From Pseudomonas sp. A-RE-19 (GTDB taxonomy: Bacteria > Pseudomonadota > Gammaproteobacteria > Pseudomonadales > Pseudomonadaceae): a DNA stretch of 64,000 nucleotides. The DNA lies in contig NZ_JAHBDQ010000002.1 of NCBI RefSeq assembly GCF_019956555.1, forward strand, positions 1 through 64,000. Reading direction: 5' to 3'. Position numbers and translations under genes: made by a program. The notes beneath the pieces were generated by a model. That model ran no database searches, had not been told where the DNA came from, and saw only the letters and a program-made list of their open reading frames with translations. Shown here piece after piece: positions 1 to 10,973 of the stretch (within the stretch, counting starts at the first letter, position 1; the number at the start of each line of letters is the position of its first letter).

Positions 1-51
1 CGGGAATAGGCTGGTCTGGTTTCGTGGTTCACCTTGGATATACGCCACAGC

Positions 52-88
52 AAAAATGCCCCGTATCTTTCAATACGGGGCATTTTCT
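52..88. terminator. Bidirectional rho-independent terminator
   Basis: A perfect 14-bp inverted repeat (AAAATGCCCCGTAT / ATACGGGGCATTTT) with a 6-nt loop is flanked by A and T runs, so it can terminate from either side. It lies 70 bp past the fumarase stop codon on the minus strand, and could also end a plus-strand gene left of the window. Positions 1-51 hold no recognisable gene. Confidence 0.85.
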
Positions 89-158
89 TGAATCGTTGCG
101 CAAATGGCTAGGTTTTCACACAGTCTGGAAGGCTGCGATCTTTTTGCTTCACTTCATC

Positions 159-1553
<1,395 letters not shown>

Positions 1554-1744
1554 CATGCACACTCCTGTAGGTCTGATAGCGCAGTTTAGGCCGTGATCGT
1601 CGTTCGTGGTTCCATCAGTCTGGAATTTGACCGTTCAACCCCTCTAAATCAGGCGCGACAAGGCTTGGGGTTGAGCGACACACTTTTTTAGGTGCAGAAT
1701 GGTCGCCCTTGAGGTTTACCTCGCCTGCTAGAAAAGGAAACTCG

Positions 1745-2269
1745 ATGACTCGTCTTCGTGCCATCTGTACCGCGGTTGCACTGGTTTGCGCCAGCGGCCA
1801 GGTTTTTGCCGATACCGCCAGCCACAACGCCAGTGCCGAAGCTTTCCTGACTCTGGCGCACGCTGACAAACTGGGCACTCCGGTGTACATGCAAGTGCAG
1901 CAAATGTTCGCTCAGCGCTTTGAACAGACCAAAGCCCCTGAATCGAAAAAGGCCCTGCTGGAAACCTACCAGGCCAAGGCCAACGCCGCTCTGGACGCAG
2001 CCATTGGCTGGAACAAGCTGAAGCCGGACATGGTCAAGCTGTACACCACCAACTTCAGCGAATCCGAGCTCAAAGACCTGGTTGCGTTCTACCAGTCGCC
2101 ACTGGGCAAGAAAGTCCTGGAAAAAATGCCGCAGCTGACTCAGCAATCGGCCCAGATGACTCAAGCCAAGCTGGAAAGCGCGGTGCCTGTGGTCAACAAG
2201 CTGTTGGCTGACATGACGGCCGAGCTGACGCCGAAAGACGCGGCCGCTCCAGCCAAGAAAAAGCCATAA
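1745..2269 (+). CDS. DUF2059 periplasmic protein
   Basis: This 174-residue protein has an N-terminal signal peptide (RLRAICTAVALVCASGQVFA, then DTASHN), so it should be exported to the periplasm. The mature part is helical and carries the DUF2059 pattern, including FYQSPLGKKVLEKMPQL near residues 120-136. It ends in a Lys-rich AAAPAKKKP tail. An ATG at 1745 preceded by AAAAGGAAA is preferred over an upstream in-frame start at 1709, because it begins exactly at the signal peptide. The family has no established biochemical role. The gene is followed 12 bp later by a BolA-family gene and probably shares its transcript. Confidence 0.85.
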   Translation: MTRLRAICTAVALVCASGQVFADTASHNASAEAFLTLAHADKLGTPVYMQVQQMFAQRFEQTKAPESKKALLETYQAKANAALDAAIGWNKLKPDMVKLYTTNFSESELKDLVAFYQSPLGKKVLEKMPQLTQQSAQMTQAKLESAVPVVNKLLADMTAELTPKDAAAPAKKKP

Positions 2270-2281
2270 GCGGAGTTCGGG

Positions 2282-2581
2282 ATGACCATGCAACAACGCA
2301 TCGAATCGACGCTGGGGCTGTTGCAGCCCGAGCACCTGCAAGTGCTGGATGAAAGCCACATGCACAGCCGTGGGTTGCAAACCCACTTCAAGGCCGTGGT
2401 GGTCAGCCAGCAGTTCGAAGGGCTCAATCGCGTCAAGCGTCACCAGAAAGTCTATGGCACGCTCGGCGAGCTGATGGGCGAGTTCCATGCGTTGGCGCTG
2501 CATACCTACACGCCGGAAGAATGGGCACAGATCGACGCGGCTCCGGCCTCGCCGACCTGTGCTGGCGGCAGTAAGCATTAA
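2282..2581 (+). CDS. BolA family protein
   Basis: A 99-residue BolA/IbaG-type protein. BolA proteins pair with monothiol glutaredoxins in Fe-S cluster handling and, in enterobacteria, affect cell shape and stress responses. The fold signature is visible: an N-terminal helix, ESHMHSRGLQTHFKAVVVS in the middle, the helix-turn RVKRHQKVYGTLG, and the conserved HALALHTYTPEEW near the end. A GGAG 6 nt upstream supports the ATG at 2282; a second ATG at 2288 is possible. It is separated from the DUF2059 gene by 12 bp. The cysteine near the C terminus lies outside the core fold. Confidence 0.9.
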   Translation: MTMQQRIESTLGLLQPEHLQVLDESHMHSRGLQTHFKAVVVSQQFEGLNRVKRHQKVYGTLGELMGEFHALALHTYTPEEWAQIDAAPASPTCAGGSKH

Positions 2582-2591
2582 GAAGATCAAG

Positions 2592-2649
2592 AGATCGCAG
2601 CCTTCGGCAGCTCCTACGCGCCTGTGGGCGCCGCCGAAGGCTGCGATCT
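2592..2649. repeat. REPIN-like palindrome (GATCGCAGCC type)
   Basis: A 17-bp inverted repeat AGATCGCAGCCTTCGGC / GCCGAAGGCTGCGATCT surrounds a 24-bp spacer beginning with AGCTCCTACG. The same core recurs at 16506-16570. It sits 10 bp after the BolA stop codon and may also protect or end that transcript. Confidence 0.8.
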
Positions 2650-2693
2650 TGGCCATCTGAAGCCAATCGCCGCTGTTTTTTGCTAGAATCCGA

Positions 2694-2722
2694 ACGCGCC
2701 GCTCACCCGGCGCGTTTTTTTT
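2694..2722 (+). terminator. Rho-independent terminator / leader hairpin
   Basis: A CGCGCC / GGCGCG stem with an 8-nt loop is followed by eight T residues. It lies between the BolA gene and trhO. A TGCTAGAAT extended -10-like sequence at 2681-2689 lies just upstream, so the hairpin could equally sit at the 5' end of the trhO transcript. Confidence 0.65.
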
Positions 2723-2769
2723 CGCATCCGGTTCACCCCTTACGAGGGTAGCCACCTGGAGAATCACCC

Positions 2770-3711
2770 ATGACACAACAGATTGTCGTGGCGGCACTGT
2801 ATAAGTTCGTCACCCTGGAAGATTACGTCGCCCTGCGCGAGCCACTGCTCAAAGCGATGGTCGACAACGGCATCAAAGGCACCCTGCTGATCGCCGAAGA
2901 AGGCATCAACGGCACCGTGTCCGGCAGCCGCGAAGGCATTGACGGGCTGATGGCCTGGCTCAAGAACGACCCGCGCATGGACGACATCGATCACAAAGAA
3001 TCGTACTGCGACGAGCAGCCGTTCTATCGCACCAAAGTCAAACTCAAAAAAGAGATCGTCACCCTCGGCGTCGAAGGCGTGGACCCGAACAAAAAGGTCG
3101 GCACTTACGTCGATCCAGAAAACTGGAACGCCCTGATCAGCGACCCGGAAGTATTGTTGATCGACACCCGCAACGACTATGAAGTCTCGATCGGCACCTT
3201 CGAAGGCGCCATCGATCCGAAGACCACCAGTTTTCGCGAATTCCCCGACTACATCAAAGCCAATTTCGACCCGGCCGTGCACAAGAAAGTCGCGATGTTC
3301 TGCACCGGCGGCATTCGTTGCGAGAAGGCTTCGAGCTACATGCTCAGTCAGGGTTTCGACGAGGTCTATCACCTCAAGGGCGGCATCCTGAAGTACCTCG
3401 AAGAGGTGCCGCAGGAAGAAACCAAATGGCAGGGCGACTGCTTTGTGTTCGATAACCGCGTGACTGTGCGCCACGATCTCAGCGAAGGCGACTACGATCA
3501 ATGTCATGCCTGTCGTACACCTGTCAGCGTGGAAGACCGTGCATCCGAGCACTATGTGGCCGGCATCAGTTGCCCCCATTGCTGGGATAAGCTGAGCGAG
3601 AAAACCCGTCGCAGTGCCATCGATCGGCAGAAGCAGATCGAACTGGCCAAGGCGCGCAACATGCCGCACCCGATCGGTTACAACTACAAGCAAACCCCTT
3701 CCGAGGCTTGA
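2770..3711 (+). CDS. trhO: tRNA uridine(34) hydroxylase, rhodanese family (TrhO/YceA)
   Basis: It is expected to catalyse oxygen-dependent 5-hydroxylation of U34 in tRNAs, the first step toward cmo5U. At 313 residues the length is normal. The N-terminal ~100 residues form the UPF0176 acylphosphatase-like domain ([16 protein letters not shown]). A rhodanese domain follows ([19 protein letters not shown]) with the active-site loop [16 protein letters not shown] around residue 178. A C-terminal Cys-rich segment ([16 protein letters not shown]) could bind zinc. GGAG 9 nt upstream supports the ATG. It is followed 3 bp later by the DsbA-like gene. Confidence 0.92.
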   Translation: MTQQIVVAALYKFVTLEDYVALREPLLKAMVDNGIKGTLLIAEEGINGTVSGSREGIDGLMAWLKNDPRMDDIDHKESYCDEQPFYRTKVKLKKEIVTLGVEGVDPNKKVGTYVDPENWNALISDPEVLLIDTRNDYEVSIGTFEGAIDPKTTSFREFPDYIKANFDPAVHKKVAMFCTGGIRCEKASSYMLSQGFDEVYHLKGGILKYLEEVPQEETKWQGDCFVFDNRVTVRHDLSEGDYDQCHACRTPVSVEDRASEHYVAGISCPHCWDKLSEKTRRSAIDRQKQIELAKARNMPHPIGYNYKQTPSEA

Positions 3712-3714
3712 ATC

Positions 3715-4353
3715 ATGTCCACACGTCGCCTGCTCTATGTGATGGATCCGATGTGTTCCTGGTGCTGGGGTTTTGCGCCAGTGGCCAACGCGCTGGTCGA
3801 GCAGGCGCAGGCGGCGGGGGTGGACGTGCATCTGGTGGTGGGTGGTTTGCGCACTGGCAGCGGCTCGGCGCTGGAACCGACCACTCGGCGCTACATCCTT
3901 GAACACTGGCAGGCGGTCCATGAGGCCACTGGCCAGCCGTTCAAATTTGAAGGCGCGTTGCCTGACGGGTTTGTCTACGACACCGAACCTGCGTGTCGGG
4001 CGCTGGTCACGGCGCGCAGCCTGGCACCGGATTGCGCCTGGAAACTGCTCGGGTTGATTCAGCATGCGTTCTACGCCGAAGGCCGCGATGTCACCCACGC
4101 CAGCGTATTGGTGGAGCTGGCGGAGCAGGCCGGTTTGCCGCGCATCGAGTTCGCCGCCGCGTTCGACCGCGCCGATCAGCACGCGGCGACCGCCGCCGAT
4201 TTTACCTGGGTCCAGGACCTGGGCATTGCCGGTTTCCCGACCTTGCTGGCAGAACGTGATGGTCAATTGGCGTTGCTGACCAATGGGTATCAGCCCCTGA
4301 ACGTGTTGTCACCGTTGCTCGGCCGCTGGCTGGAGCGCGCTGCCTGTGCATGA
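3715..4353 (+). CDS. DsbA/FrnE-like thioredoxin-fold oxidoreductase
   Basis: A 212-residue cytoplasmic DsbA-family protein of the FrnE/2-hydroxychromene-2-carboxylate isomerase type, with no signal peptide. The redox motif CSWC lies at residues 14-17 (VMDPMCSWCWGFAP), followed by a helical insertion and the cis-Pro segment IAGFPTLLAE. It probably acts in cytosolic thiol-disulfide chemistry; the partner is unknown. It starts 3 bp after trhO and its last codons overlap the ABC exporter start, so the three genes look co-transcribed. Confidence 0.85.
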   Translation: MSTRRLLYVMDPMCSWCWGFAPVANALVEQAQAAGVDVHLVVGGLRTGSGSALEPTTRRYILEHWQAVHEATGQPFKFEGALPDGFVYDTEPACRALVTARSLAPDCAWKLLGLIQHAFYAEGRDVTHASVLVELAEQAGLPRIEFAAAFDRADQHAATAADFTWVQDLGIAGFPTLLAERDGQLALLTNGYQPLNVLSPLLGRWLERAACA

Positions 4354-6163
4354 CCTGCCCGATGATGCAGCTGCTCCAAAACGTGTCGACCGTCTGAGCT
4401 GGGCGGAAATCCGTCGTCTGGCCCTTCACCATAAAAAATCCCTGTGGATCGCCAACGGCGTCGCGGTATTGGCAACGCTGTGCAGCGTGCCGATCCCGTT
4501 GCTGTTGCCATTGCTGGTGGATGAAGTGCTGCTGGGCCACGGTGACGCCGCGCTGAAAATCATGAACCTCGCGCTGCCCGACGTCTGGCAGAAAGCCGCG
4601 GGTTACATCGGCCTGATGCTGCTGGTGACCCTGGCACTGCGCTGCGCCGCGTTGTTATTCAACGTTGTGCAGGCGAAATTGTTTGCAGCGCTGGCCAAAG
4701 ACATCGTGTATCGGATTCGGGTGCGGCTGATCGAACGGCTCAAGCGTATCTCGCTGGGCGAATACGAAAGCCTGGGCAGCGGCACGGTGACCACGCACCT
4801 GGTCACCGACCTGGATACGCTGGACAAATTCGTCGGCGAAACCCTCAGCCGGTTCCTCGTAGCGATGCTGACGCTGGTGGGCACCGCCTCGATCCTGATG
4901 TGGATGCACTGGAAACTCGCGCTACTGATTTTGCTGTTCAACCCGTTGGTGATCTATGCCACGGTGCAGTTGGGTAAGCGGGTCAAACACCTGAAGAAAC
5001 TCGAGAACGACAGCACCTCGCGCTTCACCCAGGCCTTGACCGAAACCCTGGATGCCATCCAGGAAGTGCGCGCCGGTAACCGTCAGGGTTTTTTCCTCGG
5101 ACGGCTGGGGCAGCGAGCGCGTGAGGTACGCGATTACGCGGTGAATTCGCAATGGAAAACCGATGCATCGAACCGCGCCAGTGGTTTGCTGTTCCAGTTC
5201 GGCATCGATATTTTTCGTGCCGCGGCCATGCTCACCGTGCTGTTCTCCGACCTGTCCATCGGCCAGATGCTGGCGGTGTTCAGCTACCTGTGGTTCATGA
5301 TCGGTCCGGTGGAACAACTGCTCAACCTGCAATATGCCTTTTACGCCGCCGGCGGTGCACTGTCGCGAATCAACGAATTGCTGGCCCGCGGCGACGAGCC
5401 GCAATACACCGGCAGCGTCGACCCGTTTCAAGGACGCGACACGGTGGGCATCGAGGTTCAGGGATTGAGTTTTGGCTACGGTGACGAGCTGGTGTTGAAC
5501 CAGATGAACCTGTCGATTGCCCCCGGGGAAAAAGTCGCGATCGTCGGTGCCAGCGGGGGTGGCAAAAGCACGCTGGTGCAGTTGCTGCTGGGCTTGTACA
5601 CGCCGCTGGCCGGCACCATCCGTTTTGGCGGTTCTACTCAGGAAGAGATCGGCCTGGAGACCGTGCGTGAAAATGTCGCCGTGGTCTTGCAACATCCGGC
5701 ACTGTTCAACGACACCGTGCGCGCCAACCTGACCATGGGCCGTGAACGCAGCGACGAGGCCTGCTGGCAAGCCTTGGAAATTGCTCAACTGCACAACACG
5801 GTGCGTGAATTGCCCAACGGCCTGGACAGTATTGTCGGGCGCTCCGGTGTGCGTTTATCCGGCGGGCAGCGTCAGCGCCTGGCGATAGCGCGGATGGTGT
5901 TGGCCGAACCCAAGGTCGTCATCCTCGACGAGGCCACGTCCGCCCTCGACGCGGCCACCGAATACAACTTGCATCAGGCACTGGCGCGGTTCTTGAGCAA
6001 CCGTACCACGTTGATCATTGCGCACCGGTTATCGGCCGTGAAGCAGGCCGACCGGGTGCTAGTGTTCGACGGTGGTCAGGTTGCCGAGGACGGCGACCAT
6101 CAGCAATTGATTGCTGATGGTGGTTTGTATGCCAGGCTTTATGGGCATTTGCAGCAGCACTAG
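4346..6163 (+). CDS. ABC exporter, fused membrane and ATPase domains
   Basis: A 605-residue half-transporter of the MsbA/LmrA type. Residues ~30-330 hold six predicted membrane helices. The nucleotide-binding domain from ~365 has Walker A GASGGGKST, signature LSGGQRQRLAIAR, Walker B VVILDEATSALD and the H-loop IIAHRLS. It should work as a homodimer at the inner membrane; the substrate cannot be deduced. The GTG start at 4346 overlaps the previous gene by 8 bp, suggesting translational coupling. Its stop codon is separated by a single base from the stop of the convergent toxin gene, leaving no room for a terminator. Confidence 0.9.
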   Translation: MHDLPDDAAAPKRVDRLSWAEIRRLALHHKKSLWIANGVAVLATLCSVPIPLLLPLLVDEVLLGHGDAALKIMNLALPDVWQKAAGYIGLMLLVTLALRCAALLFNVVQAKLFAALAKDIVYRIRVRLIERLKRISLGEYESLGSGTVTTHLVTDLDTLDKFVGETLSRFLVAMLTLVGTASILMWMHWKLALLILLFNPLVIYATVQLGKRVKHLKKLENDSTSRFTQALTETLDAIQEVRAGNRQGFFLGRLGQRAREVRDYAVNSQWKTDASNRASGLLFQFGIDIFRAAAMLTVLFSDLSIGQMLAVFSYLWFMIGPVEQLLNLQYAFYAAGGALSRINELLARGDEPQYTGSVDPFQGRDTVGIEVQGLSFGYGDELVLNQMNLSIAPGEKVAIVGASGGGKSTLVQLLLGLYTPLAGTIRFGGSTQEEIGLETVRENVAVVLQHPALFNDTVRANLTMGRERSDEACWQALEIAQLHNTVRELPNGLDSIVGRSGVRLSGGQRQRLAIARMVLAEPKVVILDEATSALDAATEYNLHQALARFLSNRTTLIIAHRLSAVKQADRVLVFDGGQVAEDGDHQQLIADGGLYARLYGHLQQH

Positions 6164-6164
6164 A

Positions 6165-9100
6165 TTAGTTCCACAGGACGTTCAGGGCATTTTCCCCACC
6201 GTCGTAACCAAACTCTTTTATTACCACCGAGCATGAGTCGCAAGATCGCATGGTGGTGGCAACATCAACCGATTTAATCGACTGCGGATCCGGGTATTTC
6301 TCGCGAATAAAACTAATCAGTTTGCTTTCGCTGTCCAGTGAGGTGGGTTTGCGGGTAAAAGACGGTGTGTAGGTGTCGATGTCTTTTATAGTGTGCGGCA
6401 CGGCCAGCAGCTTGCCTTCGCTGGTTACGTTTAGCGAAGTATTGGGAAATGTCCGTTTGTAATCGATGTTGAAGTACGTCGTTTCACCCACATTGACATG
6501 ATCCAGTCCGCCATTCTGCTTGAATAATGGCAAATGCCCGGTTGTACCCTGTGCTCCCGAAACGCTGATATAAACTTCCCGTGTCCCTGCAGTGGTGGTC
6601 ACTTCGGCGTAGGCGATGTTTCTTGCATTAACTGAGCGCTCGCGTTTCGGGATCAGGTTTTGAAGCTTTTGCATCGTTTTATTGATTTGCAAGGCACTAC
6701 GCGGATTTCTCAGTACGACGGTCGGTTCGAGGAATAACGTATTGAAAATTTCCACTGTTTTGTGGCGCAGGGCTCTGGGTGCGTCCTTGCTTCGTGTCCA
6801 GCTTTTCGCGCCTTCTGGCAGTCGGGACACGATCATTCGTGTTGAATGATCGAACAGGACTGCTTCCGCTGGGCTGGTATCAACTCTGAGCAGTTTAAGC
6901 GTGTCAGGCGGATTGGCATGGCCACCGATGGGAATGGCAATGTCATCCATGGTTCTCAATGCTCGCTCCACCAACTCCTGGCCATGGATTCGCACCATGT
7001 TGTTGGCATTCAGCGAGCCTGTGTACACCACCATCAGTTCCTCCCTCAGGGCGGCGGGAAGCGTAGATGCCTGTTTGAATGTCAGCGCCTCACGCAGACT
7101 TTGTCCTGTTGCGAGTTCGGCAACGAGAAAGTCTCCGGCGTTGAGGCGTGTGAACACATACTGTTTCGCCCCATCCGACGCGTCGACAATGATGGCGCCC
7201 TCTTCGAGGGTATCCATTACTCCCCGATCGGGAACGCTGACTTTGACGCGTCCATAAATACCCTTGCGAAACTCCATGGTTGCACCAAGAGTCCTGTGTG
7301 TAGCAATCGATGCGCGTTTCATCGGTGCACCCCTGGCGCCATTCGTATAGATACTGTCTCCGAACCAGGGGGCCCAACCCTTGCTTTCGTCGAAAGAACC
7401 GGTCGCTGGCGTGGGAGCGGGGTCGCGCGTTACGTAGCGCGTTTCGCATACTGCCCCCGGGGCGCGCAGTGGTCGGCACGGTATCGGTCTGAGCGTATCA
7501 CTGACATCAAGCATGTCCGCGCGGCGCAGCGTGTCGCCATCCAGTCGATACGGTACGTCGTCGATAAACAGAGTGGTTCGCCCATCGACTTCAAGCATTT
7601 CTCGTACGCGGGTTTCTTCTGGAATGTTGAACAGCAGGCTATCGCTGTTCTTTCCAACGGTCGGGTATAACGATGGCCCGATGGACAGTTCGTCTGCGGA
7701 AACCTTCAGAGCAGGGCCGTAAGGTTTGGCAGAAACAGGGTCGATCAGATAGTGGGTCGATCTGGTGCTTGATCCGATACTGCGTACGGGGACATCTTCG
7801 ACTCCCCGCAAGGTCGCCAGTTGGTCGCCGTATGTGAGGGGAGTCCAGCGGCCAGGATCAGTGACCTGAGGTAAACCCTCGATGAAATGGTATTTGCCAG
7901 CTCTGCCGAGGGAAGGCATCAAACTGTTGTATGACTTTCTAACCGTGAATTTTATGCCTGCATACATGCCACCCAAGGCACCTCGGGAGAGCCGTAGGGC
8001 TAAGGTCGGAGCGCCATAAAAAGGAATCATGTTCTGTACGGATGAAACAAGTAGTTTTTGAGAAAGGGCTCCAAATTTCGGAAGTGCAACGCGTACGCCT
8101 GATCGGACGGCAGTAGAGATCAGCTTCATCGAGCCGGATGCAAACTTTCCCAGAGGAAACGCGAACGAAACCACATCCACAATCAGGCCGAAAATGGCCC
8201 ATCCTCTTTTTTTCGGATCGTCTGAATCCAGGTCGCTGATACTGCCCCAAAAAGGTATGAACCCTTTAACTGACTCCAACCAATGGGGGTTAGCGGCGAT
8301 ACGTTCAAGCTCTGTTTCGCCCCTGGCCGCGGCATGAAGCAGTCTTTCGTCATAATAGAAAAGATTGTTGGCAATGTAATTGGCAAGATCCGTCGTGCGC
8401 GAAAGCGTTACGGTCGCAAGCGCAGACAACTCGTCCTCGTTAGCCCGGGAAGGGGGGGCAAATGTTTCACCAAATTGATCGATGATCGCATCGCACCGTG
8501 CGGCATCCCTCGGCAAGCTACCCTTTTCATGGGCCCGCCAATCACATGGAATCCTCTTGCCGCGTCTTACGGCAATGACTTCCATTTCTCCAAGAAACGA
8601 GCCTTTGATCTGTTCGGCTTGGATGTGTCCATCAAGCATGGCTGATGAAAAGTCCACACGGTTTCGAATAATCCCGGCTCGAGGCAAACACTCATAGTAA
8701 GACGTCTTGGTATTGAAAGTGACCTGAAGGATGAAGCCCATTCGGAGCCGGAGCGGCAGCTTCATCTCCGGTGTCTCGTCTTCGTGTTTTATCCCGCTGG
8801 TGGATTTCCTCAAGGTATGGATTTTTATCTCTCCTTGTTCGATGGCTTGCCGATCAGCGTAGGGGAGTGAGAAAAAAAGAGATTTCAGCAGTGTTTGATA
8901 GGCGCTTTTACTGAGTTCAAGGTAGTCCTTGAATTCCGACTCAAATATTTTTTCAGCATCGGGAAGGGGGTTTTTAGTCAGCTCGGCAGGAAGCCAGGGA
9001 GCAGTGGTTTTTATTGTGCGATCAGCATTAATGCTAAGTGAGTACTCGCTTCTGCGTATCCCGTCGCTGAGGGTTATGAACCAGTTTTTATTCAGCCTCC

Positions 9101-10817
9101 CAGACATGTATACATCTCGAAAGGAATAAGCTTTGTCCCTTGGTGGTGGTGTTTGTATTACGCCACCTCCACCACTTTCAAAGTCTTCAATCAACTTTCG
9201 TCCGTCGGAGATGAACGTGATGTAGGTTTGGTTGGGGTTAAAGACTTTTCTATATCTCCCATTGTGATCTTTTTCCCAGCGGTCCTTGAAATACTTTTTC
9301 ATTTCCCTTTCGGCAATGGCCGATCTTTCTGGGTGACTGACATCCAGTTGAATAATTGCTTTTTTCAAAGCGTCGGTGTGTTCATCGAGTGCCTTTATGG
9401 ATTCTTTTTTTTCCTCCGGGGAGTAATCCGTGTCGACGCTCTCAGCTATGATGCCGTTGGTAATAGCCCACTCGACAGTAGGGGGTATCCTGCATAACGC
9501 TATTAGCTCCAACTCTTGTGGACTGGCTCGCATAGACTGCCGAAGCGGGAAATCGACTAATTGTTGGAAGGTCATTCGCTCGATCATGTCTGAGTCCATG
9601 GCTTCGGCCAGCGTTACGCCATGGACAAAATTTACCCAGACCACAGAGCTTCTATAGGGGAGATCAAGTGGAATGTCGGGGACTTGAAACTCTCGTGGAA
9701 ATTCGGGTTGCAACAAGCGTGCGAGCAAGATCGCCTCAGTCATTGATGATGCGCGCCGTGAGTCGAATAGATGCTGTTCAAACTCAGCCCACATACTCGG
9801 GTAACTCTTTCCCCAGTTCGAGCGCCGATGCCAAGGGTATCCAGCAATATCGCGTGGTTTGCCATCCCTATGTGTCCATAAGCGAATGGCTTTACTGACC
9901 AGTTTGATTTGTACTCCTGAAGAGGTCTCTTCGTCAGTTTTTCCGCCGTACCAGTTCAAACCTTCCAATAGCGCCTTTCCCAGTCGCTCTGACGCAGCGG
10001 AGCGCAGAATTTTTTCCAACACAACCGTTGGCGTTGCACCAACTTGTGCGTAAGTCGCGCTGGGCAGTGCTTCTTTTAGCAAGTGGCTGAATAACGAGTT
10101 TTCGGTTTCGGGAAGAAAACGCCTGACAATATCAATGATATTTCTGTTCGTCCGTTGAGTGATCAACCTGTCCATGGTCATAGTGGATGTTGGAAAGACT
10201 CTCTTTATGGACTTGAGTATTTTCCGGTCTTTAGCAGTGGGCGCACGATTCAGGGCGTCGATATCAACGCCATTGGCGAGTTGTAGTGAGTGATTGGCGC
10301 GTCTTTCTTCCAGTTTTCGGATTACTGAATCCATTTCGGCGGTGCTTTGAGGTTGTGCTGCCGGCAATCCGTAATACACCAGAACTTGAGGAAGGCTGAG
10401 TAACTTATCCGAACGCAATTGTCCGCCTATGCTGAGGGCTATCTGCTCGATTTTTCCGGTCAGTTCGCGCCAGCCTGGATTTTCAGTCATGGATAGAATG
10501 ACTTCGGTTCCGTGCTGGTCAGCCGTCTCGTATACGCTGCGCCCTTCTGCCGTAGAAACGGATAGAAAGTTCGTGATGTTCAATTTTTCGGAAAGTGCCA
10601 GGTAATCCGGGTGTCCGAGCAAGCTGTGCAGGTGTATTTGCCCGACGTCGTGCTCTTGGGCAAGGGGGGAATGGGGCTGGGGAGTGAAATAAATGCCGGC
10701 CAAAGCAATGTTCCTGGCCTTGGCATCACGGAGATGGTCTAACAGCGCATCATATTCTGCGAGTTGACCCAGATATTGTTGGTGTGGGGTTGTTGTCGAA
10801 GCATTTGTGGTATTCAT
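6165..10817 (-). CDS. Large DUF6543 (dermonecrotic-like) polymorphic toxin, deaminase-like C terminus
   Basis: A 1550-residue protein of the large Pseudomonas family annotated DUF6543 or dermonecrotic toxin domain (recognised from the N-terminal half; no search was run). Near residues 870-960 is a hydrophobic, glycine-rich stretch (GLIVDVVSFAFPLGKFASG and following) like the membrane-insertion region of large toxins. The C-terminal ~120 residues have YAEVTTTAG, then LDSESKLISF (D1495, E1497) and SCDSCSVVIKEF (C1526, C1529). This DxE then CxxC arrangement matches the zinc-binding core of toxin-type deaminases (BURPS668_1122-like), inferred from memory of the family. No signal peptide is visible. 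Codon use is looser than in the flanking genes. No immunity-like ORF adjoins either end. Confidence 0.75.
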   Translation of the reverse strand: MNTTNASTTTPHQQYLGQLAEYDALLDHLRDAKARNIALAGIYFTPQPHSPLAQEHDVGQIHLHSLLGHPDYLALSEKLNITNFLSVSTAEGRSVYETADQHGTEVILSMTENPGWRELTGKIEQIALSIGGQLRSDKLLSLPQVLVYYGLPAAQPQSTAEMDSVIRKLEERRANHSLQLANGVDIDALNRAPTAKDRKILKSIKRVFPTSTMTMDRLITQRTNRNIIDIVRRFLPETENSLFSHLLKEALPSATYAQVGATPTVVLEKILRSAASERLGKALLEGLNWYGGKTDEETSSGVQIKLVSKAIRLWTHRDGKPRDIAGYPWHRRSNWGKSYPSMWAEFEQHLFDSRRASSMTEAILLARLLQPEFPREFQVPDIPLDLPYRSSVVWVNFVHGVTLAEAMDSDMIERMTFQQLVDFPLRQSMRASPQELELIALCRIPPTVEWAITNGIIAESVDTDYSPEEKKESIKALDEHTDALKKAIIQLDVSHPERSAIAEREMKKYFKDRWEKDHNGRYRKVFNPNQTYITFISDGRKLIEDFESGGGGVIQTPPPRDKAYSFRDVYMSGRLNKNWFITLSDGIRRSEYSLSINADRTIKTTAPWLPAELTKNPLPDAEKIFESEFKDYLELSKSAYQTLLKSLFFSLPYADRQAIEQGEIKIHTLRKSTSGIKHEDETPEMKLPLRLRMGFILQVTFNTKTSYYECLPRAGIIRNRVDFSSAMLDGHIQAEQIKGSFLGEMEVIAVRRGKRIPCDWRAHEKGSLPRDAARCDAIIDQFGETFAPPSRANEDELSALATVTLSRTTDLANYIANNLFYYDERLLHAAARGETELERIAANPHWLESVKGFIPFWGSISDLDSDDPKKRGWAIFGLIVDVVSFAFPLGKFASGSMKLISTAVRSGVRVALPKFGALSQKLLVSSVQNMIPFYGAPTLALRLSRGALGGMYAGIKFTVRKSYNSLMPSLGRAGKYHFIEGLPQVTDPGRWTPLTYGDQLATLRGVEDVPVRSIGSSTRSTHYLIDPVSAKPYGPALKVSADELSIGPSLYPTVGKNSDSLLFNIPEETRVREMLEVDGRTTLFIDDVPYRLDGDTLRRADMLDVSDTLRPIPCRPLRAPGAVCETRYVTRDPAPTPATGSFDESKGWAPWFGDSIYTNGARGAPMKRASIATHRTLGATMEFRKGIYGRVKVSVPDRGVMDTLEEGAIIVDASDGAKQYVFTRLNAGDFLVAELATGQSLREALTFKQASTLPAALREELMVVYTGSLNANNMVRIHGQELVERALRTMDDIAIPIGGHANPPDTLKLLRVDTSPAEAVLFDHSTRMIVSRLPEGAKSWTRSKDAPRALRHKTVEIFNTLFLEPTVVLRNPRSALQINKTMQKLQNLIPKRERSVNARNIAYAEVTTTAGTREVYISVSGAQGTTGHLPLFKQNGGLDHVNVGETTYFNIDYKRTFPNTSLNVTSEGKLLAVPHTIKDIDTYTPSFTRKPTSLDSESKLISFIREKYPDPQSIKSVDVATTMRSCDSCSVVIKEFGYDGGENALNVLWN

Positions 10818-10973
10818 AAAAGTGACGGCTCTTCAAAGGAGACGTCAGTATTGATGCATCCGGGGGCAGCCTTGGCGGTACATATATATGTTCGAGCTTT
10901 GTCAGCTTGTCGGGATGACAAACGCACCCTAGTCTAGCTGTAGCGATCGGGCAGTGCTTACGCAAGGGACCTC

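Noticed and set aside
2764..4266. A 500-codon minus-strand frame across trhO and the DsbA-like gene
   Set aside because: Antisense shadow; the plus-strand genes have clear domains and ribosome binding sites.
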